Below, piece by piece: positions 1 through 8,840 of a stretch of 26,153 nucleotides of DNA (the first letter of the stretch is position 1; each line of letters opens with the position of its first letter). The notes below the pieces were generated by a model. It searched no databases, was not told the origin of the DNA, and saw only the letters and a list, made by a program, of their open reading frames with translations. The position numbers and the translations under genes were made by a program. Source of the DNA: Smittium mucronatum (lineage: Eukaryota; Kickxellomycota; Harpellomycetes; Harpellales; Legeriomycetaceae). Location of the stretch: the NCBI GenBank assembly GCA_001953115.1, contig LSSL01003575.1:1-26153 (forward strand), read 5' to 3'.

Positions 1-1217
1 AATACAGATCCTATTTAAGTTTATATATTCAATTTAGGTTTTACTCAGAAGCGGGTATAAAATGATTAAAAAGGGAAAGGAGCTAATTTAACTCAAAATA
101 AGACGTAGATTAAAACTTAACATATCAAAAATGAATTAATAAAACATATCTTTTTAACGGGACGGGAGAAAGTATTTAAGGTCATCAAACGGAATAGTAA
201 TGAAAAAATAAGTTATTTTTATGAAAGAGAAGAAAAACATATTTATTTCATATGTTTCAATAAATTCACCTTATCATATTTTAATATCATTTTTTGGATT
301 GTGGAAACGATATTAGATAAAGTTTTATAAAGTTTTTGTAGTTTGAAAAGATGATAACGATAGAAAAAAAAAAGTCACTTAACTCTGGAACTAATTCAAA
401 ACGAAAAAAGTGATTATTTAAATGTATTTTTAAAATAATGAGAGATGCTTGAAAATATCTGTCATAGTTTCAAATTCTATAATCTTATCTAAGACTCATC
501 CCCAAGTATATAAAGTTTCATAAAAAAATTCGAAATAAAGATCACAAGAATCAACCGTTGGGTACACACATGAGATATAAGATCAAAAATAATTTATAAA
601 TCCATATCATAGATGCTCGGAAATATTAATATATGTTTATTTAGAATTTAAACAAATAAATAGATTTTTTTCGAACTTTATTGAGATTTTTTAATTAAAA
701 AGTGAAATTGATTTTCTGAAACTAAATGATTAGCGGAAAATTTTTATTCCAAATACTTTTAAACACAATATTATTAGCATGAAGGGGTAATTTTGTATGC
801 TAAAAGTATTATCATCTGTTAGAGATATTCAAATTGACCTAGAAAACAAAATAATTACAATAAATCTTTTAATTATATTCGAAATAATCCCAACTTAGTT
901 GATATAGTTGAAGATTTATAAAAAAATCGAGGACCAAAATGTATATACCTTGGAATATACGTTTTAAAAAATAAAACAAATATCCAAATTAGATTCGCCC
1001 ATTATTAGAGGTAACAAATATACTGCAATCATTTTTTATGAAAAAAGAAGATGAGCTAATTATTAAATAATTTTTAAAATTTATAGGTATAAAATACACA
1101 AAAATCAGTATTATTCGAGAAAACGTGTTGAATGTATCAAAATTAACCCCTAAACTATATCACTTAATTCAGAGATATTTGCAGCTCGTTTATAGTTTTT
1201 CTAAAAAAAATATAATA
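1..1217. other. AT-rich spacer, no gene seen
   Basis: This stretch has stop codons in all six frames at short intervals, and I recognised no protein motif in it. It ends where the left arm of the long inverted-repeat element becomes recognisable. Short, slightly GC-richer patches (for example near 155-200 and 545-575) do not form any structure I can name. Confidence 0.6.
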
Positions 1218-2150
1218 CAATATATATGCTTCATGTACTTGTAACATCTATGTGCATGTGATTCTTGGTCAGCAGATTTTTTTTTTACACACTTTTCATC
1301 ATTTATCAGTAGATTTGATCTGTATGCTATTTAGATCTGTTATTAGTAAATTTGAACTTTGCGTGAAAATGAATCCAAACGTTATTGGATATTTAGATAC
1401 GATTTTAGCAATAAAATGAATTTTTTAACCCAATTAATTTGTTAGAAAAAAATTACAGTCCAATAATATGCCTTTTATTTTGGGAATCTTAAGATAGTAT
1501 AATGGAATTTAAAAAAATAGAAAACTACAAACTCGCATCCAAATTTAAAGAAAATTATTAAAATCGAAAGGAAAAAAGCCCAAAATTAGATTACTCGAAA
1601 ATTATTTCGAAAAAAGGTCTATTGAATATTACTGCTCTAATAGAAAAAATAACTAAATAAATAAATAATTTTTTTTTTCTAATATTAGATTACATTTCAC
1701 TTTAAAATAAATTTTTTAGATTTAAAATTTCAAAAAAAAAACGCAATTTAACATCTTTTTCTGTAACCCTATTAGCTATATATTCACTTTTTATTTCATT
1801 TACAAACTTTTTAGGGCATAATTAATGATAACTTGGGGGGGGGGGTGATTAAAATAATAGGGTTTTTAGGGATTTGAAAAACTTGAAGATCAGATATTAC
1901 CCCCCGTAAGAATTACTACAACAAATAAACCTAAAACAGGTTACGATAATAGAAGCACAAAAATAAAAAATCGTTAAATACAGCAGTTATTTCAATAAAT
2001 ATAGGTTTTTTTATTTTTATTTTTATTTATTTTTTTTATTTTGAAAATTTCCAAAAATGACCATGGCAATCATTATATATCATTTTCTGTACAAAAAGAC
2101 ACTCAAATCTAAACATCTGGGCTAAAATTATTAAATAATTAGTTGAATGT
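1218..2150 (+). repeat. Left inverted-repeat arm (about 0.93 kb), uninterrupted
   Basis: Reverse complement of the right arm. Anchors: ACATCTATGTG near 1246 pairs with CACATAGATGT near 8799; GCCTTTTATTT near 1471 pairs with AAATAAAAGGC near 8570; AATGACCATGG near 2056 pairs with CCATGGTCATT near 4202; the CACTCAAATCTAA block near 2100 pairs with the block near 4153. The arm keeps the empty piggyBac target, a single TTAA at 1545-1548. It has no reading frame of its own. Confidence 0.85.
1835..1845 (+). repeat. Run of 11 G in the left arm
   Basis: An uninterrupted run of 11 G in otherwise very AT-rich DNA. The matching place in the right arm is a run of 12 C (4422-4433), so the tract was part of the arm before the arms diverged. 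Confidence 0.9.
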
Positions 2151-2775
2151 TGTATTAAAATTTATCTATTATAGTTTTTGGTTGTTTTTTTTTGTAATTA
2201 TACACAAGAGCTAAACGTAATTAACAATTTATGATTAGATTAAATATAATAATTAAATAATTTGATAAATGGATATGAACTTTCATGAAATTATATTTCT
2301 ATATGAAAAAATTTTCTATGCATAAAAGTTTTCTCTTACTATAATTGAAATTTCTGAATATTTGAAATAATTTCAAGGTCTTGAAACTAATATAAAAAGA
2401 AAAATTATCCAATATAAAAAGAAACTACTTCTTATATAACAGAACAATATTAAATTTTAAGTCAGCTAGTAATTTTTATCAGGTAGTAGCTAAAATTATA
2501 TTTTTGAACCCAAAAATGCATTTATTATTGATTAGGTCAACCGGGCTCTGAAAAAAATTGTAAAAAATAACTAGTTGTGTTTATAACCCATCAAAAGATA
2601 TAGTTAGAGTATTTATTAAAACATGGTATAAATGTGGGAAGATAAATTCTATTAGGAAAAATAAGCACATAGTACCTATAAAGTCAGTATTTTTTTTTTG
2701 AAATGATTGAGACATATTTAATTTAAATGAGTAGAAATACTAGTGATAATAATAATGATGTTTTACGTGGTATAA
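2151..2775. other. Core of the integrase element, upstream of the integrase fragment
   Basis: AT-rich DNA between the left arm and the integrase fragment. The missing N-terminal half of the integrase (zinc-binding part and first catalytic aspartate) should lie here, but I could not read it in any frame. It is either deleted or mutated beyond recognition. Confidence 0.5.
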
Positions 2776-3051
2776 AATTTCATTCACCTTAACTTTGTAT
2801 ATAATTTCAAATATAAATCGGCAAGCGAAGTTCTTTATGCTTTGAAGCATTCATATTTACTTCTTTCAATATATCCCAAGCCAATACGAGTGTATAACGT
2901 GAAAGGGTTTTCTAATGGTGAATTCATAGAAATCATCAGGACATTAAAATGTATCACTCAAGTTTTTGTTTCCACAAGACGCCCGCAGTCCACTGGGATG
3001 TTTGAACAGGCTCACATCAAATTATACCGTCATGTGAATGACATTATATAA
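2776..3051 (+). pseudogene. Retroviral-type integrase (rve) core fragment
   Basis: The frame is open from just after a stop at 2773-2775 to the stop at 3051; an ATG occurs only at 2842. The translation follows the second half of an integrase catalytic core: SASEVLYALKHSY matches the helix before the second catalytic residue, GFSNGEF matches the 'DNG-x-EF-x-N' region, and STRRPQSTGMFEQAH matches 'PRxPQSxGxVExxN', which carries the third catalytic residue (Glu of FEQAH, retained). The second catalytic Asp appears replaced: where DNG is expected the sequence reads Y-N-V, and Asp to Tyr needs only one base change. The family cuts and joins DNA ends in LTR retrotransposons, Polintons and Ginger/Tdd transposons. 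About 90 codons remain of a domain that is usually about 150. The flanking arms are inverted, not direct, which argues against an LTR retrotransposon. Not functional. Confidence 0.75.
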
Positions 3052-4134
3052 AAAAATATATATATAAAAATGTTATAGGATATCAATTTTTTATTTATAA
3101 AAGAACTCAAATTTATAATCTTTTTTTGCTTATTAAAAATATTTTTTTATAAAATTTATCTATTGAAAAAATTGCTAGAAAGTTACCATCTTGTTCATTT
3201 GTTATAATTTAACAAAAATCATCGGGCTAATTATTTATCCATTAAAGGTCGTATATTTTTAAGAAAAATTTACGAAAATATATATTTAGCCGGAGTTTCA
3301 TTGAAAAAAGAAATAAAAAAAATATTTCCGAAGAGAAAACAATAAATAATGGCCTTGAAAATTCTATAATGGATAAATAAATTATTAAATAATATGATAA
3401 TAATAAAAGCCTGTCTATTAATGAAACTGGTTTTCCAGAAAGCAGTTCACCTGATAATTATTGCTCTCTACAGGAAGTTATCACAACTAATATGATAAAT
3501 TTTGGAGACATTGTTATAGATTTTTAAAATTTATCCGAAGCCGATGATATTTGTTGCTTTCAATAAAAAGTAGAAAGTAATCTTCCCAAAACATGAAAAT
3601 TTCAATTAATTAAAGAACACAATCGTGTAAAAAATTTAATAGAATAAAAATTAAAATCTAAAAGGAAGATCAAAAAAATATTAGAAATAAGCTATAATTT
3701 TGAAAAATCATTAATTCAATTGGGGATAATTATGAAATGGCAGCCTAATTTATCACCCTTAACTGATAATTGCACAAAAATCACTTATGTGGATTGGATT
3801 GGAATGTTATGATATTATTATATAAGAAAAAAAGATATCTATAAGCGTGGCTTTTAGAATAGACTTAATTTGGATAGAAAAGGTTGAAATAGAACGTTCT
3901 TGTAAAGACGAGTGTAAAGAAAAAATAATAATAAAAGGAATCTCGAAAAATGTAAAAATTTTAGCCATACTGATCACGATCATATGTGTAAAATTCCCGA
4001 ACATGAGGCCCAGGAACGATAATTGAAACCGTATCAAAATTATAAAATCAATAAATTATAATGTTTTTATTTGAATCAATATTTATTAAAAAGCTATACA
4101 GCAAAATTTATAGCACTATATAACTAAATATTAT
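3052..4134 (+). other. Degenerate core downstream of the integrase fragment
   Basis: No complete gene. Several short stretches read like decayed coding sequence on the + strand, for example CSLQEVITTNMINFGD near 3464-3510 and DNCTKITYVDWIGM near 3765-3810, split by stops and frame changes. They may be the remains of the integrase C-terminus or a second gene of the element; I cannot identify a family. A 76-codon frame on the - strand at 4037-3807 matches nothing I know and is probably accidental. Confidence 0.35.
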
Positions 4135-4724
4135 ATTATTATTGTAAATATGGTTAGATTTGAGTGTCTTTTTCTACAAAAAAATGATATATAATGATTA
4201 CCATGGTCATTTTTGGAAATTTCCAAAATAAAAAAAAGAAAAGAAAAGAAAAAGAAAAAAACCTATGCGTTTTGAAATAGCTGCTGTATTTAACAATTTT
4301 TTATTTTTGTGCTTCTATTATCGTAACCTGTTTTAGGTTTATTTGTTGTAGTAATTCTTACTGGTGGTAATATCTGATCTTCAACTTTTTCAAATCCCTA
4401 AAAACTCTATTATTTTAATCACCCCCCCCCCCCAAGTTATCATTAATTATGCCCTAAAAATTTTGTAAATGAAATAAAAAGTGAATATATAGCTAATAAG
4501 GTTACAGAAAAAGATGTTAAATTGCGTTTTTTTTTGAAATTTTAAATCTAAAAAATATATTTTAAAGTGAAATGTAATCTAATATTAGAAAAAAAATACT
4601 TTTTTTATTTATTTAGTTATTTTTTCTATTAGAGCAGTAATATTCAATAGACCTTTTTTCGAAATACTTTTTAAGTATTCTAATTTTGGGCTTTTTTCCT
4701 TTCGATTTTAATAATTTTCTTTAA
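4135..4724 (-). repeat. Right inverted-repeat arm, inner part
   Basis: Reverse complement of about 1545-2150 of the left arm. It ends exactly at the TTAA (4721-4724) where the piggyBac element starts, and the arm resumes at 8506. The inner 25 bp or so of the arm align poorly, so the boundary near 4135 is approximate. Confidence 0.85.
4422..4433 (+). repeat. Run of 12 C in the right arm
   Basis: Mirror of the G run at 1835-1845 in the left arm, one base longer. Confidence 0.9.
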
Positions 4725-4736
4725 CCCTTTCAGGGG
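4725..4736 (+). repeat. piggyBac left terminal inverted repeat
   Basis: CCCTTTCAGGGG directly after TTAA. The first 11 bases are nearly self-complementary (CCCT...AGGG), as is the right end. Confidence 0.85.
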
Positions 4737-5339
4737 ATTAATTTTTACATCAAAAAGTTTATATGCACAAGGAGTATTATATAATAATCATATTTTAATA
4801 TTCCAAATATATAGGTATATGCAACAAAAAATCTAACAAATGAAGAAAAAAGAACCAAATTTAAACAAAAATTTACATACCTTAAAACAATTATTTATAT
4901 TAAAAAAATAAGTTAGTATGAAATCATGCAATAATTTAAATATTTAGTATGAATGAAATAATAAGTTTTATTTCGAATATAGGCGAATATTTTCTATTAA
5001 AATAAAATAAAAATTACTCATAATTCCACATTTAATTCGTGCTCTTCAAATTTATAATCAAAATGATATTATTATGTAAAAAAATATTAAAAAAATGTAT
5101 TTTTGGAGTTAAATATGGTCCAGATTTTAAAAATGTAGAAAAAATTTATTTTTTGTAACCCCTTTTTTTAAGTGACGGATGATTATGGAGTCTAATTTTT
5201 TTAAAATTTGGTTATAAAAAATGAATGCTGTGTCGATTTTATAAAAAAAAAGTCCAATTCCGATCCAAAATAAAATTTAATAAAACCAAAAATATGGACC
5301 GAATCAAAAATAATTATATTAAAATAAGTAATCCATCGC
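4737..5339. other. Non-coding part of the piggyBac element
   Basis: AT-rich, with no reading frame I can support. It lies between the left terminal repeat and the pyrimidine tract, downstream of the transposase relative to its direction of transcription. Confidence 0.5.
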
Positions 5340-5660
5340 TCACTTCTTTTATTCTCTTTTTATTCTCCTATTGTTTTTTCTTTCTCTCCACTCAGCTTCG
5401 CTCTTCTCTCTCTTTTTTCTTTTTTTCTTTTTTTCCACTTTTTTCTTTCTCTATTTCTTTCTCTTTCTTCTCTTTCTTCTCTTTCTTCTCTTTCTTCTCT
5501 TTCTTCTCTTTCTTCCCTCTTTCCCTCTTTCCTCTTTTATCCCTTTCTTCTCTCTTTTCTAGTTCTTTTCTAGTTCTTTTCTAGTTCTTTTTTTTTTCTT
5601 TTATATCTTTCTCTTTTCATTTTTTTCTCGTCTCTCATCTCTCAGCCTCTTTCTATGTCT
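5340..5660 (+). repeat. Long pyrimidine (CT) tract with nested tandem repeats
   Basis: About 320 bases almost purely C and T on the + strand. Inside are six exact tandem copies of the 9-mer CTCTTTCTT (5461-5514) and three exact copies of the 11-mer CTAGTTCTTTT (5559-5591). Long frames of Phe, Ser and Leu read through here (5225-5584 and 5371-5562) because CT-only DNA has no stop codons; they are not genes. Confidence 0.9.
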
Positions 5661-6369
5661 CTTACCATTCTTTCTATTTTCAGTGTTTTTTGATGTTTCT
5701 AATATAAATGTAAATTTATCATTTTTTTTCAATTGTATCCACTTTATTTATTTAGTTTTTTTCGAATTTTGCCAATAAAAAAATTACAATATTTTTTACA
5801 ATTTGATTTGAATTTAATATTAACAACGGATATGTATATTTTCCCTTCGTTTTGATTTTTCATTTTTCAATTTTCAATTTTTAGTTTTTAGTTTTTAGTT
5901 TTTAGTTTTTAGTTTTATAATTATTAAATTTGACTTTGTTTAATTCAGATAAGATTTTAAATTGGTTTAGTAAATTAAAATATTTCTGCACGTTTTATAT
6001 AATTTATTTTAAATTTTATATTTAAAATCAAAAGCTAAAATTTATCATAATTATTTTTAGTTATAAAATAAAATAGAAAATATCAATTATACATATAATA
6101 TTTATAAAAAAAAAACCCTTTTTCTGCTTTGGAATAAGTGCACTCTACATATAGTAAATTTAAAAATATGTTTTTTTTGTCTTTTGCTGCAAAGTTCACA
6201 ATTTTTCATTTTAGTAAATATCGATATATGTGCGATTTTGGAATATCATATAATACTGGATACAAATAATCGGTTATCTTTGATGCGTAAGACTCGAAAA
6301 TATACTTCTTTTTGATCGATACCATCTTTTCAGCGCACAAAGTGTTCACGAAATTTGATTAGAAACGCT
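5661..6369. other. Non-coding part of the piggyBac element with a TTTTTAG array
   Basis: AT-rich DNA between the pyrimidine tract and the end of the transposase remnant. It contains a short 7-bp array (listed separately) and no supported gene. If the transposase had a cysteine-rich C-terminal tail, as many family members do, it should lie near 6200-6369 on the - strand; I do not see it. Confidence 0.5.
5878..5912 (+). repeat. Five tandem copies of TTTTTAG
   Basis: Exact 7-bp units at 5878-5912. The unit resembles a telomere-type repeat, but the array is tiny, lies inside a transposon and is preceded by related TTTTTCA/TTTTCAA units, so a simple microsatellite is the better reading. Confidence 0.85.
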
Positions 6370-7845
6370 TCATTTACATTTTATTTTTTTAAAGATGATC
6401 ACCATATTTTTGTATATATAATGAATGAATTTACTTTCTTGGTGTCTATGAAATTTTAAAAAAAAACTTATACCACCTTTTATCGCTTTTTCAGCAAATT
6501 TACAGAATAGTTTTTTTATCTGATTTATCCAATTTATCATTATGTTTATATACTTTTTATACCTTGAAGAAATTAACGACATTGGAACCTTTGCATTAGT
6601 AGCATCCATTTGTGTACGAGTTGTAAAAGATTGAATTTTCGGATCGATGTAATTAGAAATTGCATGCACTTTTTTTACATCCATCCATTTAAAAATTGAT
6701 AAAAATCTTATGTTTCAAACCAGTCCCATTCGTATTTTTTCATTTTTTTGTAGATAAGTTCGGTATATTTCTTCTTTTATTATTCGTTCCATACGAAAAA
6801 ATCCAAAGTTTTTAAATAATTAACTAATGGAACCGACGCAAAAAATCGACCGAAAAATATTTTATGATATATTTTTAAATCCGCTGCAAGACGTGCTAAC
6901 GCTTTATAGCCTAAATTAGCAGATCAGTTGTTATCGGTCTTACCTTGATATGTTTAAAAATCAAAGAAATATCCTGATTTTTCATAAATAACACATAATT
7001 TTAATCCTCTTTTTGTTAGTTTTAAAGGTGACTATTGCTTCAAAAATCTCTTCCCTTAAATTTTATAATAGACTCATCTAAAGCTATTATCTGTGATGGA
7101 TTATAATTAATTTTGTATTCATTTTTAATATAGTCTTTAAAAAATTTACATTTTGACGATTTATCATTTAAATCAAGATTTTGAGAATTAGTTTTATAAT
7201 CAATTGAAATATGTATGTTGGATAAAATAAAACCAAATCTCTTGGAGATCATTAAAACAGAAATAAAATGATAATGAAATCTTGAGTCAGTACTCCAATA
7301 ATATCTATAGGAGGGGGGAGGGTATTTTATGCCCACTAAAATATTAATATCTTAAAAAGTTTTTATTTCTTCAAAAGTTATAATCTTAAATTTTTCGTTA
7401 GATCCATATTTTATCTTAGCACAGTAATTCGAAAATTCAACTATTTTGGGAATTAAATCGTCTGTAAAAAATAAAATAAAAATTTTATATGGTGTAATAT
7501 TATTTAAATTTAATACACAATTAGGAAAATTTTGGTTTCCGATAAAATCAAATGATATTATACCGGCATTAAATTTATTGCTCCACAGTATACTTAAATC
7601 TTCAGGGATTAATTAATTTATTTCAGAGATTCAAATACAAATAGAGTACTTGAAAAAGATAACGAAGTATTTTCAGTGTTATCAATAGCTAGAAATTCAA
7701 TATTATTATGAGTGTTTTCAATATTGCTCCCAATTATTTGAAACCCACTTATAATGGAAGGATTGGATTGTGAAGAATCAAAAAGTTAAAAAAAAAAACT
7801 CAAAGATTCATTTAAAGAGACACAAGTGTTTGAAATTCGCTCCAT
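6370..7845 (-). pseudogene. piggyBac transposase, broken by stops and frameshifts
   Basis: Reads from an ATG at 7845 to a stop at 6370, roughly 490 codons, a little short of typical family members. Domain order is preserved: acidic/serine-rich N-terminus (7845-7600); KIVEFSNYCAK and KIITFEEIKTF (about 7450-7350); GIKYPPPSYRYYWS (7336-7295); LDESIIKFKGRDF with the first catalytic Asp (near 7060); TKRGLKLCVIYEKSGYFFDF then TYQGKTDN (7015-6935); FFASVPL (near 6845); and a C-terminal part starting MDVKKVHAISN (6684-6370). The family uses three aspartates to cut and paste at TTAA. The second lies at 6849-6851 and reads Gly (GGT for GAT). The third, expected as G-V-D around 6550, is not recognisable. 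In-frame stops include one between FFDF and TYQGK, and the A-run near 7790 shifts the frame. Catalytically dead. Confidence 0.88.
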
Positions 7846-8489
7846 TTTTTAAGGTATAGTATTTTAATATAAAAAATCCCTATTTTTCAAAACTGAAAAA
7901 ATTAGAAAATCATTATAGAGTTAAAAAAAAGTAAATTGGATTAGAAAAAAGGTTTCGAATAATAATAAAACAAGTCAAGACCGTATTTTTTTGATTAAAA
8001 GTTATGAAAAATTATTCGGGTATAATAAATAAATATAATGGTTTTCATTATTTAAAAAAAGATGAAAATATAAATGTTCAAAAAAAAATAATAGTAATTT
8101 AATTCAAACTACAAAATTTAAATATTTTAGTGTTTTATTAGTAATAATTAATTGAAAGAAAAAAAAAATTAATTTAAAAATACAATTTTTGACAATTAAG
8201 TGCATTTTTTTATATTTAAACTAAAAATTATTTTATGATCTAGCTTAATTTTTCATTTTATTATTTAAAATTTATCTATTATATTTTCGAAAATCAATTA
8301 GTAAATGTTTTTTTTAAATTCCCATTTCAACACCAGTTTTTAACTGGCCATAATTTTTTTAATATGTAAAAATAATTATAAATGAGTTTTAAAAAATGAA
8401 CTCTATTCATTTACGATTTTTAAGCTTGCCATTTTTTGGCAATATATACGCTTATGGTCCTTGCCTTTGAAGCTATATTTTTACAACTG
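7846..8489. other. piggyBac 5' non-coding region with subterminal hairpin
   Basis: AT-rich segment between the transposase start and the right end. Within it TTGCCA (8426-8431) and TGGCAA (8437-8442) form a perfect 6-bp stem with a 5-T loop, about 60 bases from the terminus. This is a position where piggyBac elements often carry subterminal repeats, but I see no counterpart near the left end. Confidence 0.5.
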
Positions 8490-8501
8490 GCCCTGGAAGG
8501 G
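8490..8501 (-). repeat. piggyBac right terminal inverted repeat
   Basis: Read inward on the - strand it is CCCTTCCAGGGC, pairing with 4725-4736, and it is followed on the + strand by TTAA. Confidence 0.85.
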
Positions 8502-8505
8502 TTAA

Positions 8506-8840
8506 ATATGGATGCGAAATTGTAATTTTTTTCTTTTATAAATTCAATTATACTGTCTTAAGATTTTAGAAATAAAAGGCATACTATTGGTCTGTAATTT
8601 TTTTTTAAGAAATTAATTGGGTTTAAAAAAAATTCATTTTATTCCTAAAACCTTATTAAAAAATCCAATAATGTTTGGATTAATTGTCACGCAAAGGTCA
8701 AGATTGCCAATAACAGATCTAAAGTACATATAGATAAAATCTACCTAAAAATAATCAAAAATACGTAAAAAAAAATCTTCTTATCAAGAATTACATCCAC
8801 ATAGATGTCATAGCAACATAGAACACATATATATGAAAAT
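8506..8840 (-). repeat. Right inverted-repeat arm, outer part
   Basis: Reverse complement of about 1218-1544 in the left arm, continuing the arm interrupted by the piggyBac element. Beyond about 8840 the similarity is lost. Confidence 0.85.

Larger units (their letters stand above)
4721..8505 (-). mobile_element. piggyBac-type DNA transposon with flanking TTAA duplication
   Basis: The element proper is 4725-8501 (about 3.8 kb) and is flanked by TTAA at 4721-4724 and 8502-8505, the hallmark target duplication of piggyBac. Its ends are inverted: CCCTTTCAGGGG at 4725-4736 against CCCTTCCAGGGC read inward from 8501, agreeing at 10 of 12 positions. It carries a broken piggyBac transposase on the - strand (7845-6370) and a long non-coding part (4737-6369) that holds pyrimidine tracts. 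The matching site in the other arm of the host element (1545-1548) has a single TTAA and no insert, which confirms both boundaries to the base. Confidence 0.93.
1218..8840 (+). mobile_element. Integrase-type transposon with long inverted-repeat arms, interrupted by piggyBac
   Basis: Sequence seen: 1218 to about 2150 recurs as its reverse complement in 4135-4724 followed by 8506-8840, once the inserted piggyBac (4725-8501 plus one TTAA) is removed. Each arm is about 0.9 kb, and the arms match with scattered mismatches and small indels. Between them lies about 2 kb holding a fragment of a retroviral-type (rve) integrase at 2776-3051. Known families that pair an rve-type integrase with inverted repeats include Polinton/Maverick, Ginger and Dictyostelium Tdd elements. 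I cannot assign this one: it is too short for an intact Polinton, and its arms are long for Ginger. The outer ends are set only to within about 20 bp, and I found no convincing target-site duplication. The element is dead, since its only recognisable gene is a fragment. Confidence 0.7.

Noticed and set aside
2776..3051. The integrase as part of an LTR retrotransposon
   Set aside because: The flanking repeats are inverted, not direct, and no RT, protease or gag is recognisable beside it.
3807..4037. 76-codon minus-strand frame in the core of the integrase element
   Set aside because: No recognisable motif, opposite in strand to the integrase fragment, and of a length expected by chance.
5225..5584. 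A 119-codon frame rich in Phe, Ser and Leu, with a second frame inside it
   Set aside because: It is produced by a CT-only tandem-repeat tract, which cannot contain stops. There is no protein motif and it sits in the non-coding part of the piggyBac element.
5878..5912. A telomeric repeat or telomere relic
   Set aside because: Only five units, inside a transposon, and grading into other simple repeats.
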